Part shown: in pieces, positions 26,292 through 34,126 of the stretch
Layout: the number at the start of each line of letters is the position of its first letter
How positions within the stretch are numbered: position 1 is the stretch's first letter
Source of the DNA: Deltaproteobacteria bacterium
GTDB lineage: Bacteria > Myxococcota > Kuafuiibacteriia > Kuafuiibacteriales > Kuafuiibacteriaceae
Reading direction: 5' to 3'
DNA: 64,000 nucleotides
NCBI GenBank assembly: GCA_016703535.1
Contig: JADJBV010000001.1
Location: 3,214,001-3,278,000 of the forward strand
Notes under the pieces: model-generated
What the model was told of the DNA's origin: nothing
Seen by the model: only the letters and a program-made list of their open reading frames with translations
The model's database searches: none
Program-made: the position numbers and the translations under genes

Positions 26292-27458
26292 ATGAGAGCC
26301 CCGATCCTCACCTTCGCTTTGGTCCTGTGCGCGGGGAGCGCCCAGGCCGAAGGATATCGGCTGCGGGCCGACGCCTTGGCCCAAGCCCAAGCGCCCCTCG
26401 GCGTGTTGAGCTTGTCGGGCAGCAGCCAGCTGACGCCCGGCGCCGAGGCCGAAGCTTGGTTGTGGATGAGCGGCGGCGATCAGGTGAGCCCGGAGCTGGA
26501 CGCCTTGGTCGCCAGCTTGGCCTATCGAGATCCCGAAGGCCGCGGAGTGGCCCGGGTGGGCCGGTTTATCCTCTCGAGTGGGGCCTTGCCGCCCATCCAC
26601 CAAGACGGCGCGTTGGGGATCGTGAACCTGCCGTGGCGGGGCACGGTCGAGCTCTTCGCCGGGTTGCCGGTGCGCCCCCGCTTCGGTGAGCGGGACTTCA
26701 ACTGGCTCGCGGGCGGGCGCCTGGGGCAGGCCTTCGGTCCGGTCCAGGCGGGCTTGGCGTATTACCAGCGTCGAGACGACGGGGCCTTGGGCGATCACGA
26801 GTTGGCCTTCGACGCCTACACCTACCTCTTCGAGCGCTTCTCCTTGGCGGTACGGGCCAGCGCCGACCTGATCAACTTTGGGTTGAGCCAAGGCACCTTG
26901 GCCGCCGGCTACGACCTCGGGCCCCTCCGGCTGGAGGGCACCTTCGCTCAACGTTCCCCGTCCCGGCTGTTGCCGGCGACCTCTTTGTTTTCGGTGTTGG
27001 GTGATCAGGCCCTGCGCTTTGGCAACCTCCGGGTTGCCTATCGGATCGCGCCGCGCCTGCAGGTCATTGGCACGGTCGGGGCCCGCTTCTACGACGACGA
27101 GCCGGCCCTGGACCTGATCTTGGCCTCGCGCTTGTGGCTCGATCGGCTGGGGCAAAGTGCGGTGGGCCTGGAGCTGCGGCGCCAAGGGGCGATCGACGGC
27201 GGCTGGATGGGCGTACGGGCCACCGGCCGGTACTTCCCGATCGACTTTTTGGTGCTGTCGACGGAGCTGGAGTTGGTGCGCCCCGACGACCCCTCGGCCG
27301 AAGAAGGCGAGTTGTGGCCTTGGGGCCTTTTGGCGATCGGCCTCAGGCCCGATCCGAGCTGGATCTTCGATCTCGCCGGGGAGGCCAGCGCCTCACCCAC
27401 CGCCCGCTCTTCCTACGATCTGTTGCTGCGCGTCGCCTACCAGCCGGAGCTCCCGTGA
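26292..27458 (+). CDS. Outer-membrane beta-barrel of the cytochrome cluster
   Basis: 388 aa. A signal peptide is cleaved after SAQA. The mature protein is made of short alternating amphipathic strands with aromatic girdles (GRFILSSGALPPI, GLAYYQRRDDGALGDHELAFDAY, RLQVIGTVGARFYDD, LLLRVAYQPELP), typical of a barrel of roughly 18-20 strands. Located between the membrane cytochrome and two multiheme lipoproteins, it probably holds a cytochrome across the outer membrane, as MtrB or the Geobacter porin-cytochrome barrels do. No sequence identity to MtrB is claimed, and it is much shorter. The next gene overlaps its stop (GTGA). Confidence 0.72.
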   Translation: MRAPILTFALVLCAGSAQAEGYRLRADALAQAQAPLGVLSLSGSSQLTPGAEAEAWLWMSGGDQVSPELDALVASLAYRDPEGRGVARVGRFILSSGALPPIHQDGALGIVNLPWRGTVELFAGLPVRPRFGERDFNWLAGGRLGQAFGPVQAGLAYYQRRDDGALGDHELAFDAYTYLFERFSLAVRASADLINFGLSQGTLAAGYDLGPLRLEGTFAQRSPSRLLPATSLFSVLGDQALRFGNLRVAYRIAPRLQVIGTVGARFYDDEPALDLILASRLWLDRLGQSAVGLELRRQGAIDGGWMGVRATGRYFPIDFLVLSTELELVRPDDPSAEEGELWPWGLLAIGLRPDPSWIFDLAGEASASPTARSSYDLLLRVAYQPELP

Positions 27459-28495
27459 AGAACCAGTTGCCTTGGCTCTTGCTGGTGCCCCTGTCGGCCT
27501 GCGCGTCCTTGCTCGGCTGGCCCGAGGAGGAACAGGCCCGAGAGTTCGAGCACCAGGTCCACCTGGAGAAGGGTGTCGGCTGCAACGAATGCCACGAAGG
27601 GATCTTCACGGCGGGTGACGAAGGCCCCTTACACCTGCCCGAGGACCAGACCTGTTACCGCTGCCACGAAAAACCTCACGTCGCCTCCGACTGCCGTGCC
27701 TGCCACGGAGGCCGTCAACACGACACGGCGTTGGTCGACGCTCGGGTCCACCTGGTGTTCGCCCACGACCGCCACCTCCCCACCGTCAAGGGCAACTGCA
27801 TGCGTTGCCATCAAGGCATCGTTGAACCCAACGAACGAGCGATGCCGACCATGGGCACCTGCCTCGCCTGTCACGCCCACGAAGATCAGTTCGAGACCAG
27901 CCGCTGTGGCACCTGCCACCAAGATCTGGCCGCCGAACAAGCCCGGCCGCTCAGCCACCTGGCCCACGGCCCCGACTACGTCAGCCGCCACGGCGTCGAG
28001 GCGTCCAGCCAACGGGATCTCTGCTCTGCTTGCCACAACGAACAGTTCTGCGCCCGCTGCCACGGCGCTTCGGTCCCGTCCTTGGGCTTTCAGCGGGCCT
28101 TCGAGCCCAACGAAAACCTCCGCCTCCACAAGGCAGGATTTTTTGCGCGGCACAGCCGAGAGGCTCAGGCCCAAACCGGCACCTGCATGACCTGCCACTC
28201 GCCCGACTCTTGTCAGGCCTGCCACGAGTCAAGGGGCCTGGCCGCGACCGGCGCCCTCCGTCGCGGGCCTCACCCCACCAACTGGGTCAGCGCCACCGGA
28301 GAAAACGCCCACGGCCCGGCGGCCCGGCTGGATCCGATGGCCTGCGCCACCTGCCACGGCGGCGCCGGTGAAGGCTTGTGCGTAAGTTGCCACAAGGTCG
28401 GCGGCGTCGGCGGTTCACCTCACCCCCTCGGGTGGTCCAGCGAAAAGCGCCTCAGCGAAGCGCCTTGCCGGCTCTGCCACCTGGGAGGGCCGTAG
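27455..28495 (+). CDS. 13-heme c-type cytochrome lipoprotein
   Basis: 346 aa from a GTG at 27455 overlapping the barrel gene's stop. The signal peptide has lipobox LSAC. There are 13 CxxCH sites with many free His residues nearby for bis-His ligation (for example HVASDCRACH and HLPTVKGNCMRCH). Spacing is close enough for a continuous heme chain. Its place next to the barrel makes it a candidate trans-outer-membrane cytochrome (MtrA-like in role). It ends directly before the next cytochrome (TAG then ATG). Confidence 0.88.
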   Translation: MKNQLPWLLLVPLSACASLLGWPEEEQAREFEHQVHLEKGVGCNECHEGIFTAGDEGPLHLPEDQTCYRCHEKPHVASDCRACHGGRQHDTALVDARVHLVFAHDRHLPTVKGNCMRCHQGIVEPNERAMPTMGTCLACHAHEDQFETSRCGTCHQDLAAEQARPLSHLAHGPDYVSRHGVEASSQRDLCSACHNEQFCARCHGASVPSLGFQRAFEPNENLRLHKAGFFARHSREAQAQTGTCMTCHSPDSCQACHESRGLAATGALRRGPHPTNWVSATGENAHGPAARLDPMACATCHGGAGEGLCVSCHKVGGVGGSPHPLGWSSEKRLSEAPCRLCHLGGP

Positions 28496-29968
28496 ATGCG
28501 CGCCCTGGCCCTGTTGTTTGTGGGTCTGGTCGCGTGTGGTGCCCCGACCACCGCGCCGACGGTGGATGGTGCGCCGGTACCGCCGCGGTGGCGCGCCGTA
28601 CGGGAGAGCCGGGGCCACGTCATCCACTTGGACAAGAAGGTGGCCTGCAACGAGTGCCACAAGCCGGGGGAGTGGAAAGAGCCCGAACCCGAGGCCTGCT
28701 ACAGCTGCCACGATCACGCCCGCGTCACGCTGCACGCCGACGTGGCCAAGACCTCGACCTCCTCGCCGGTGTGCGGCGACTGCCACAGCTTCGGTGAAGA
28801 GAGCCACGCGCCATGGGACTGCGCCCGCTGCCACACCATGTCCCCCGAGTTGGCCAAAGCCGTCGGGGTCCACACCAAAGAAGACTGCAGCCACTGCCAC
28901 CTGCCCCACTCGCCCAAGAAGTTCACGTTGAGGAAGTGCGGCAGCTGTCACGACAAACAGCAGACCGCCTTGCACGGGCCCATGAAAGATCCCGATTCCT
29001 GCCGCGAATGCCACGGAGGACACGGAGCAGCGACCGACGCCAACCACGTCTGCTCCGAGTGCCACGAGAACCAGGCGCCGTTGGTGAAGCGGCGTTTGTC
29101 ACCCTCGGAGCCCGGCCAACCCGCGCCGTTGATCTCCAAGCGGCGTTCGATCCCCGGCCACCAGTTCTGCGTCGACTGCCATCGCCCCCACGACATCGAA
29201 GAGCGGGGCTTTCGGGCCTGCGTGCACTGCCACAAAGACCAACCGTTGGAGCACGGCAGAGGCCCCACCCAGTGCGTCGACTGCCACCACCCCCATGACG
29301 GTCAGGTCGCTGGGACGCCGCCGATCATGCCCAAGTGCGCCACCTGCCATCCGAACCAGAACGCCCACGGCAAAGAGTTGACCTGCCTCAACTGCCACAA
29401 GCGGCACGAGGTCGTGATCGCCACCAAGCCGGCGCTGTGTGTGCGTTGCCACCAGGAGGACAAGCCCAAGGGCCACCAAGATTGTCTGATCTGTCATGAA
29501 CAGCCCGGCCATCAGCCGAAGGCGGTCGACGGCGACTGCGCCCGCTGCCACGACAAGGTCGCCAACCACGTCACCCCGGGCCACAAGAAGTGCCTCGACT
29601 GTCACCAAGTCCACGGCGAGCTCAAGATCAAAGGGTGCGCCGACTGCCACGAGAAACAGGCGGTGTCCCACCACGTGTTGTTGTTGCGGGAGGCCAAGGG
29701 CCCAGGCGAAGGCGTCAAAGGGGTCTGCGGCGAGTGCCACCCGGCCCACGACGCTCTGCGCATGCCCAGCTGCGAATCTTGCCACCCCCCCGCCGAACGG
29801 GAAGGGCTCCATGGCTCAAAGAGCCACCAACAGTGTCAGTCGTGCCACCAGGGTCACCAGAACCCGCCCTTCGATCCGCGGGCCGCCTGTTTGGTCTGCC
29901 ACCAAGCCCAGCAGGAGCACGAACCCAAGGCCGAACGTTGTGCGGTCTGCCACCCCTTCAAGAACTGA
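28496..29968 (+). CDS. 23-heme c-type cytochrome lipoprotein
   Basis: 490 aa with lipobox LVAC near residue 14. I count 23 CxxCH sites, about one per 20 residues over the mature chain, with many additional His. Such density means the fold is set by the hemes, and the protein could act as a long molecular wire in the periplasm or on the surface. Family relatives are the cytochrome c3/doubled-CXXCH proteins. It is the last gene of the cluster. Its 3' end overlaps the convergent WYL regulator by 11 bp, so there is no room for a separate terminator. Confidence 0.88.
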   Translation: MRALALLFVGLVACGAPTTAPTVDGAPVPPRWRAVRESRGHVIHLDKKVACNECHKPGEWKEPEPEACYSCHDHARVTLHADVAKTSTSSPVCGDCHSFGEESHAPWDCARCHTMSPELAKAVGVHTKEDCSHCHLPHSPKKFTLRKCGSCHDKQQTALHGPMKDPDSCRECHGGHGAATDANHVCSECHENQAPLVKRRLSPSEPGQPAPLISKRRSIPGHQFCVDCHRPHDIEERGFRACVHCHKDQPLEHGRGPTQCVDCHHPHDGQVAGTPPIMPKCATCHPNQNAHGKELTCLNCHKRHEVVIATKPALCVRCHQEDKPKGHQDCLICHEQPGHQPKAVDGDCARCHDKVANHVTPGHKKCLDCHQVHGELKIKGCADCHEKQAVSHHVLLLREAKGPGEGVKGVCGECHPAHDALRMPSCESCHPPAEREGLHGSKSHQQCQSCHQGHQNPPFDPRAACLVCHQAQQEHEPKAERCAVCHPFKN

Positions 29969-30950
29969 AGTTCGGGCGACCCCGGCGCTTCGGGATCTTT
30001 TTTCCTGAGGCCGCCCGGTGGAGGCGTCGGGCCAAGCGACGAAGTTCGGGGGCCAGCTCGGCCGGCTCGAGCAACACGAGATCGGCCTGGGGATAAAGGA
30101 GCTGGAGGGCCAGGGCCTCCAAGGTGTCGGCGCCGGTCGTCAAGCGGCAACTCCTCCGGTCGATGGGCTCCACTTGCCCCGCCCAAGGGGGCACCCGCTC
30201 CCGCACCTCTTCGGCAGGAGCCCAGATCTTGGCGACCGCTCGGTGGCGATAGGGCGCAGCGGTCAGGGACTCGGAGACGTAGGCCTCGAAGTCCTTGGGC
30301 AAGGGCCGCGGGGTGAAGTGGGGACCCAAAACCGGGCGTTGCCGGATCCGATCGACCCGGAAGGTGCGAAAGGCCTCCCGACCCAGATCCCAGGCCACCA
30401 GGTACCAGCGTCGATTGCCGGTGTGGGCCAGGCGGATCGGCTCCACCTTGCGCAAAGAGTCGGCGCCCTGATGGCTTTGGTAGCTGAAGATCAGCTCCAG
30501 CTGATCCCGACAGGCCAAGGCCAAGTTGACCAAGATCTCCGGATCGATCCGGGGGCCGGCGCCGATGGACACGGTCATGGCCCGCACCGCGTTGACCTTT
30601 CGTTGGATCCGGCGGGGGCTCAGTTGGGTCAACTTGAGCAAGGCCCCCACCGCCGCCGGCTCCAGGCCCACGAAGGTGTCGGCCGCCGAGGCCAAGGCGA
30701 TGGCCACCGCCACCGCCTCGTCATCTTCGAAGGCGATCGGCGGCAACGCCTTGCCCTGGCCCAAGCGGTAGCCGCCCCCCGGCCCCGGTTCGGCGTCGAC
30801 CGCATAACCCAAGGCCCGCAAGCGATCGATGTCTCGGCGTAACGTGCGAGTGGTGACCCCCAAGGTCTCGGCCAGCTCAGGGCCGCCCCACTCGGAGCGG
30901 CGCTGGAGGGTCGATAGGAGGTGAAGGAGCCGAGCCGAGGTGTCGAGCAC
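29958..30950 (-). CDS. WYL-domain transcriptional regulator
   Basis: 330 aa. An N-terminal winged helix (HLLSTLQRRSEWGGPELAETLGVTTRTLRRDIDRL, then a PGGGYRLG wing) is followed by a WYL domain (NRRWYLVAWDLGREAFRTFRVDRI) and a WCX-type C-terminal region. WYL regulators sense ligands, often nucleotides, and can activate or repress. It is divergent from the GFA-family gene 61 bp away, whose upstream region holds GGACA half-sites, so that gene is the natural candidate target together with autoregulation. It overlaps the end of the cytochrome cluster. Confidence 0.9.
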   Translation of the reverse strand: MLDTSARLLHLLSTLQRRSEWGGPELAETLGVTTRTLRRDIDRLRALGYAVDAEPGPGGGYRLGQGKALPPIAFEDDEAVAVAIALASAADTFVGLEPAAVGALLKLTQLSPRRIQRKVNAVRAMTVSIGAGPRIDPEILVNLALACRDQLELIFSYQSHQGADSLRKVEPIRLAHTGNRRWYLVAWDLGREAFRTFRVDRIRQRPVLGPHFTPRPLPKDFEAYVSESLTAAPYRHRAVAKIWAPAEEVRERVPPWAGQVEPIDRRSCRLTTGADTLEALALQLLYPQADLVLLEPAELAPELRRLARRLHRAASGKKIPKRRGRPNFSS

Positions 30951-30973
30951 CCGAGGAGCCTAGCGAAATTTGA

Positions 30974-31012
30974 GGACAAGATCTGTCCGCATTTGGCGAT
31001 ACGGCTCGGACA
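30974..31012. promoter_or_regulatory. Candidate operator with three GGACA half-sites
   Basis: Between the divergent WYL regulator and GFA gene are GGACAAGATCTGTCC (30974-30988, perfect 5-bp arms) and a further GGACA at 31008-31012 touching the GFA start codon. The repeats in such a short divergent gap suggest a binding site for the WYL protein. No direct evidence. Confidence 0.4.
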
Positions 31013-31419
31013 TGAAAAAGACCTACCACGGGAGCTGCCACTGCCGACGCGTCACCTTCGAGGTGGACCTGGACCTGAACGAAGGCACCACCAAGTGCAA
31101 CTGCACCTACTGCTGGAAAAACCGCTGGTGGACCACCTCCGTCAAACCAGAGGACTTCCGCAGCTTGGGCGGTGAGGCCGAACTCAGCGCCCATCGCCCC
31201 GGCCAAGCCCAGGGCCACGGCGGTTTTTGTCGGCACTGCGGGAGCCGGCCCTACGCCTTCGTGGAAAAGGCCGATTGGAACGACGGCGAGCGGGTGTCGA
31301 TCAACGTGGCGGTGTTGGACGATCTGGACCCGGCCGAGCTCTTGGCGGCGCCGGTGCGTTTTTGCGACGGGCGGGCCGACAACTGGTGGGTGGCGCCGGC
31401 CGAGACCCGGCACCTTTAG
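31012..31419 (+). CDS. GFA/CENP-V-family zinc protein
   Basis: 135 aa. The GFA (glutathione-dependent formaldehyde-activating) fold is shown by the Cys pattern CHC (Cys9, 11), CNCTYC (Cys29, 31, 34) and CRHC (Cys73, 76), which bind two zinc ions. The start ATG at 31012 gives the family N-terminus KKTYHGSCHC. Many family members are annotated as S-hydroxymethylglutathione synthase or simply GFA proteins, and a catalytic role is often unproven. It is transcribed away from the WYL regulator and may be its target. Confidence 0.88.
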   Translation: MKKTYHGSCHCRRVTFEVDLDLNEGTTKCNCTYCWKNRWWTTSVKPEDFRSLGGEAELSAHRPGQAQGHGGFCRHCGSRPYAFVEKADWNDGERVSINVAVLDDLDPAELLAAPVRFCDGRADNWWVAPAETRHL

Positions 31420-31463
31420 GACGGTCGGGTTTCGGTGAGCTTGGTAAAGCGGTAGATCGGGGC

Positions 31464-33122
31464 GTGGTTCGAGGTTCATTGCGTCGATTGGAAGCGCTCC
31501 GGCTGGAGATCCAGGCCGGGCCCGAGACGGCCGGGCTGCTCCGGGACTTGACCCGGAGGCGGTTGCCGAACGCCGAGGCCCTGCTCCAGTTCCACGAGTT
31601 GGGCCTTTGGTTTTTGGCCTACCCGAGCTCCACCGCCGTGCACCAAGCCGCCCGCCGGGCCCTGGACCACTTCGCCCGCCGGCCCGAGTTGGCCCGCCAT
31701 CAAGAGGCGCTGGCCGACACCGGCGTGGCGGGGACGCCGATCCACTATCGCTTTTACTGGCCCTTGGCCCGCTGGTTGGCGGAGACCTGGCCGGAGCGAC
31801 TGCACCTCGACTGGGAGGCGGGCCTCGAGGACACCGCACTTTTGCGCTGGTTGCCGCGGCTGGTCTCACCGGCCGAACGGGCGACGGTGGCCGCAGATCC
31901 CCGGGCGCCCCGGGCCCTGCTGTTGGCCCTGGCCAAACCGCACACCGACGCGAGCTTTTTGATCGAGGCCTTGGCCCGCGCTTCGACCGACCCACGTTTG
32001 GTCGAGTGGCTCCACGACGACTTCGATCATCCCTATCGACTGGAGCCCGCCGCCGCTCGTCCGGCTCGAACCTTGGGCCGCTGGCCGGTGAAGCAGGTGG
32101 TCTTGCGGCACCGCCCGTGGTCGAAGGTGCGCCCGAACCTGGAAGCCGAGTTGGCCCAACCTTCGGCGCCCCCGAAGGCCCTGCCACCGGCCCAGGCCTG
32201 GGCCCTGATCACCTTGGCCAAAGAGGCGATGGTCACACGAAGCCGCGACCTCGAGGTCTTCGGCTTTGGCAACCCGAAGGACACCGCGTGGATCCAAGAT
32301 CAGGAGGGCCTGGCCTTCGGGGCGATCGGCTTTTCGCCGGAGAAGCGCCTGCCCTATCAAGGGACCTACGGGCTGGTGACGCTGCAGAACGGCGTGCCGA
32401 TCGGTTATGTGCAGCTGGACGGCCTGCTGGGCCACGTGGAGGTCTCCTTCAACACCTTCGAGACCTTTCGCGGCGGCGAGTCGGCCCGGATCTTCGCCCG
32501 CACCTTGGCGGCGGCCCGGGCCCTGTTCGGCGCCAAGAGCTTCAGCATCGAGCCGTACCAGCTGGGCGATCACAACGAAGAGGCGATCGAGTCGGGGGCC
32601 TGGTGGTTTTATCAAAAGCTCGGCTTTCGCCCGGCCGATCGGCGGACCTCGGCCTTGATGCAAAAGGAGCTGGCCAAGATGCGGGCCCACCCCGAACACC
32701 GCTCCAGCCCTCGGACCCTACGGACCCTGGCCCAACGGCACCTCTACTTTTCGCTGGATCCGAAGGCCGCGCCCCTGCCGATGCGCTTCGACCGGCTTTC
32801 GGCCCGGGCCTCGGCCTGGTTGATCGCCCACGGGGGCCCCCGGTCCGAGGCTGAAGCGGAGGCCGTGGCCCAACTTCGGCGCCTCACCCAAGACACCCGA
32901 TCCCTGCGTCCCCTGGAGCTCGAGGTCTTTCGGAGGTTCGCGCCGCTCCTCCTTTCGGTCCCCGACTTCGCCCGCTGGTCCCCCGCCGAACGGGCCCAGA
33001 TCCCCACCATCTTGCGGGCCAAAGCCGGGGGCTGGGAACGGGACTACGTCCGGGCCTTCGACGCCCACCCCAAACTCGGCCGTGCGTTTTGCGCTCTCCT
33101 TCACCAACCCGGCCCGGCCTGA
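31464..33122 (+). CDS. Large protein with GNAT-like segment, unknown function
   Basis: About 552 aa. The start is uncertain: GTG 31464 or TTG 31479 (the latter after GAGG). The N-terminal ~200 residues are helical and HEAT-like (RALDHFARRPELARHQEAL). Residues about 290-400 have features of a GNAT acetyltransferase: VTLQNGVPIGYVQLDG, a central AARALFG helix and GAWWFYQKLGFRPADRR, the typical motif B. The C-terminal ~150 residues are helical and unrecognised. No known family is assigned. It follows the GFA gene by 44 bp on the same strand. Confidence 0.6.
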   Translation: MVRGSLRRLEALRLEIQAGPETAGLLRDLTRRRLPNAEALLQFHELGLWFLAYPSSTAVHQAARRALDHFARRPELARHQEALADTGVAGTPIHYRFYWPLARWLAETWPERLHLDWEAGLEDTALLRWLPRLVSPAERATVAADPRAPRALLLALAKPHTDASFLIEALARASTDPRLVEWLHDDFDHPYRLEPAAARPARTLGRWPVKQVVLRHRPWSKVRPNLEAELAQPSAPPKALPPAQAWALITLAKEAMVTRSRDLEVFGFGNPKDTAWIQDQEGLAFGAIGFSPEKRLPYQGTYGLVTLQNGVPIGYVQLDGLLGHVEVSFNTFETFRGGESARIFARTLAAARALFGAKSFSIEPYQLGDHNEEAIESGAWWFYQKLGFRPADRRTSALMQKELAKMRAHPEHRSSPRTLRTLAQRHLYFSLDPKAAPLPMRFDRLSARASAWLIAHGGPRSEAEAEAVAQLRRLTQDTRSLRPLELEVFRRFAPLLLSVPDFARWSPAERAQIPTILRAKAGGWERDYVRAFDAHPKLGRAFCALLHQPGPA

Positions 33123-33142
33123 ACCTTGGTACGTAGTTTGCG

Positions 33143-34126
33143 ATGGCCCTTGGCATGGCGATCGCTTTCGATCGGAGTTTTGGCGCCCCGCTGCGGGTCC
33201 GGCGTTGGGATCACTCGGGCCCCGCCTTGAGTTGGCCCGGCGCGGCCCACCCGGCCTACGAGTTGGCCGCGGTCGAGTCCGGCGAGATCACTTACCAAAT
33301 GGGAGCCACCACCACCGTGGTCGCCCCGGGGCAGGTGGTGGCGGTGCCGATCCAAGTCGAACATCAAACCCGGATCGGCCCCAACACGAGGGCCCGTTCC
33401 CTCTGGATCGGCCCGGACCTGATCGCCGAACTCAGCGACACCTTGGGCCACCGCCTGGCGCCGGAGCTGGGCCTGTTCCCGGCTCCCGAGCGCCTCCTCG
33501 TGCTGCTCGGTCTCCTCAGCGGTGAGGCCGAACGGGATCCGGACGGCCCGGGGTCGGCCTTGGCCAGGGAGGGGTTGCTGGACGCCTTGTTGGTCGAGCT
33601 CTACCGGGGCAAGGGCACCCGGGGCACCGCCGGAAAAGACGCGGCGGTGTTGGCGGTGCTGGAGCGGATCGAACGGGACTACGCCGAACCCCTCTCCTTG
33701 GCCGATCTCGCCGAGACCGGGCGGGTCTCGCGCTTCGAGCTGAGCCGACGGTTTCGACGAGCCACCGGCACCAGCCCCTATCAACACCTCCTCGAGGTCC
33801 GTTGTCGGCGGGCCGCCGAACACCTGGGCCGAGGCCGAGTCAGCGTCACCGAAGCCGCGTATTTGGTGGGCTTCACCGATTTGGGGCGTTTTTCCCGGGC
33901 TTTTCGGCAGGTTCTTGGGTGCCGGCCCAGCGCCTACCGGGGGCCGGCACAACAATCGCCGATCCCTTCGCAAGAAGCGCCGAGCCCCAAAGCCGTGGCG
34001 GATGGGACCGTGGGCGCGTGCAACGAGCTCTACTCTCGATCCTCCTCCTCGGCCTCGCCGCCTGCGGCCAAGCCGAAGCGCCGCTCCCCGATCCCTCGCC
34101 CCCCGACGCCGGCACCCGTGACCTAG
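33143..34126 (+). CDS. AraC-family transcriptional regulator
   Basis: 327 aa. An N-terminal cupin-like sensor (about 20-130, VESGEITYQMG...APGQVVAVPIQVEHQ) precedes a double HTH of the AraC/XylS type (about 170-270, LSLADLAETGRVSRFELSRRFRRATGTSPYQHLLEVRCRRAAEHL, then the FTDLGRFSRAFRQVLGCRPSAYRG signature). After the normal family end the frame runs on for some 55 residues of Ser/Pro/Lys-rich sequence that overlaps the following lipoprotein gene by 109 bp. This tail is probably not functional. The target is unknown; the downstream gene is a possible one. Confidence 0.88.
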   Translation: MALGMAIAFDRSFGAPLRVRRWDHSGPALSWPGAAHPAYELAAVESGEITYQMGATTTVVAPGQVVAVPIQVEHQTRIGPNTRARSLWIGPDLIAELSDTLGHRLAPELGLFPAPERLLVLLGLLSGEAERDPDGPGSALAREGLLDALLVELYRGKGTRGTAGKDAAVLAVLERIERDYAEPLSLADLAETGRVSRFELSRRFRRATGTSPYQHLLEVRCRRAAEHLGRGRVSVTEAAYLVGFTDLGRFSRAFRQVLGCRPSAYRGPAQQSPIPSQEAPSPKAVADGTVGACNELYSRSSSSASPPAAKPKRRSPIPRPPTPAPVT

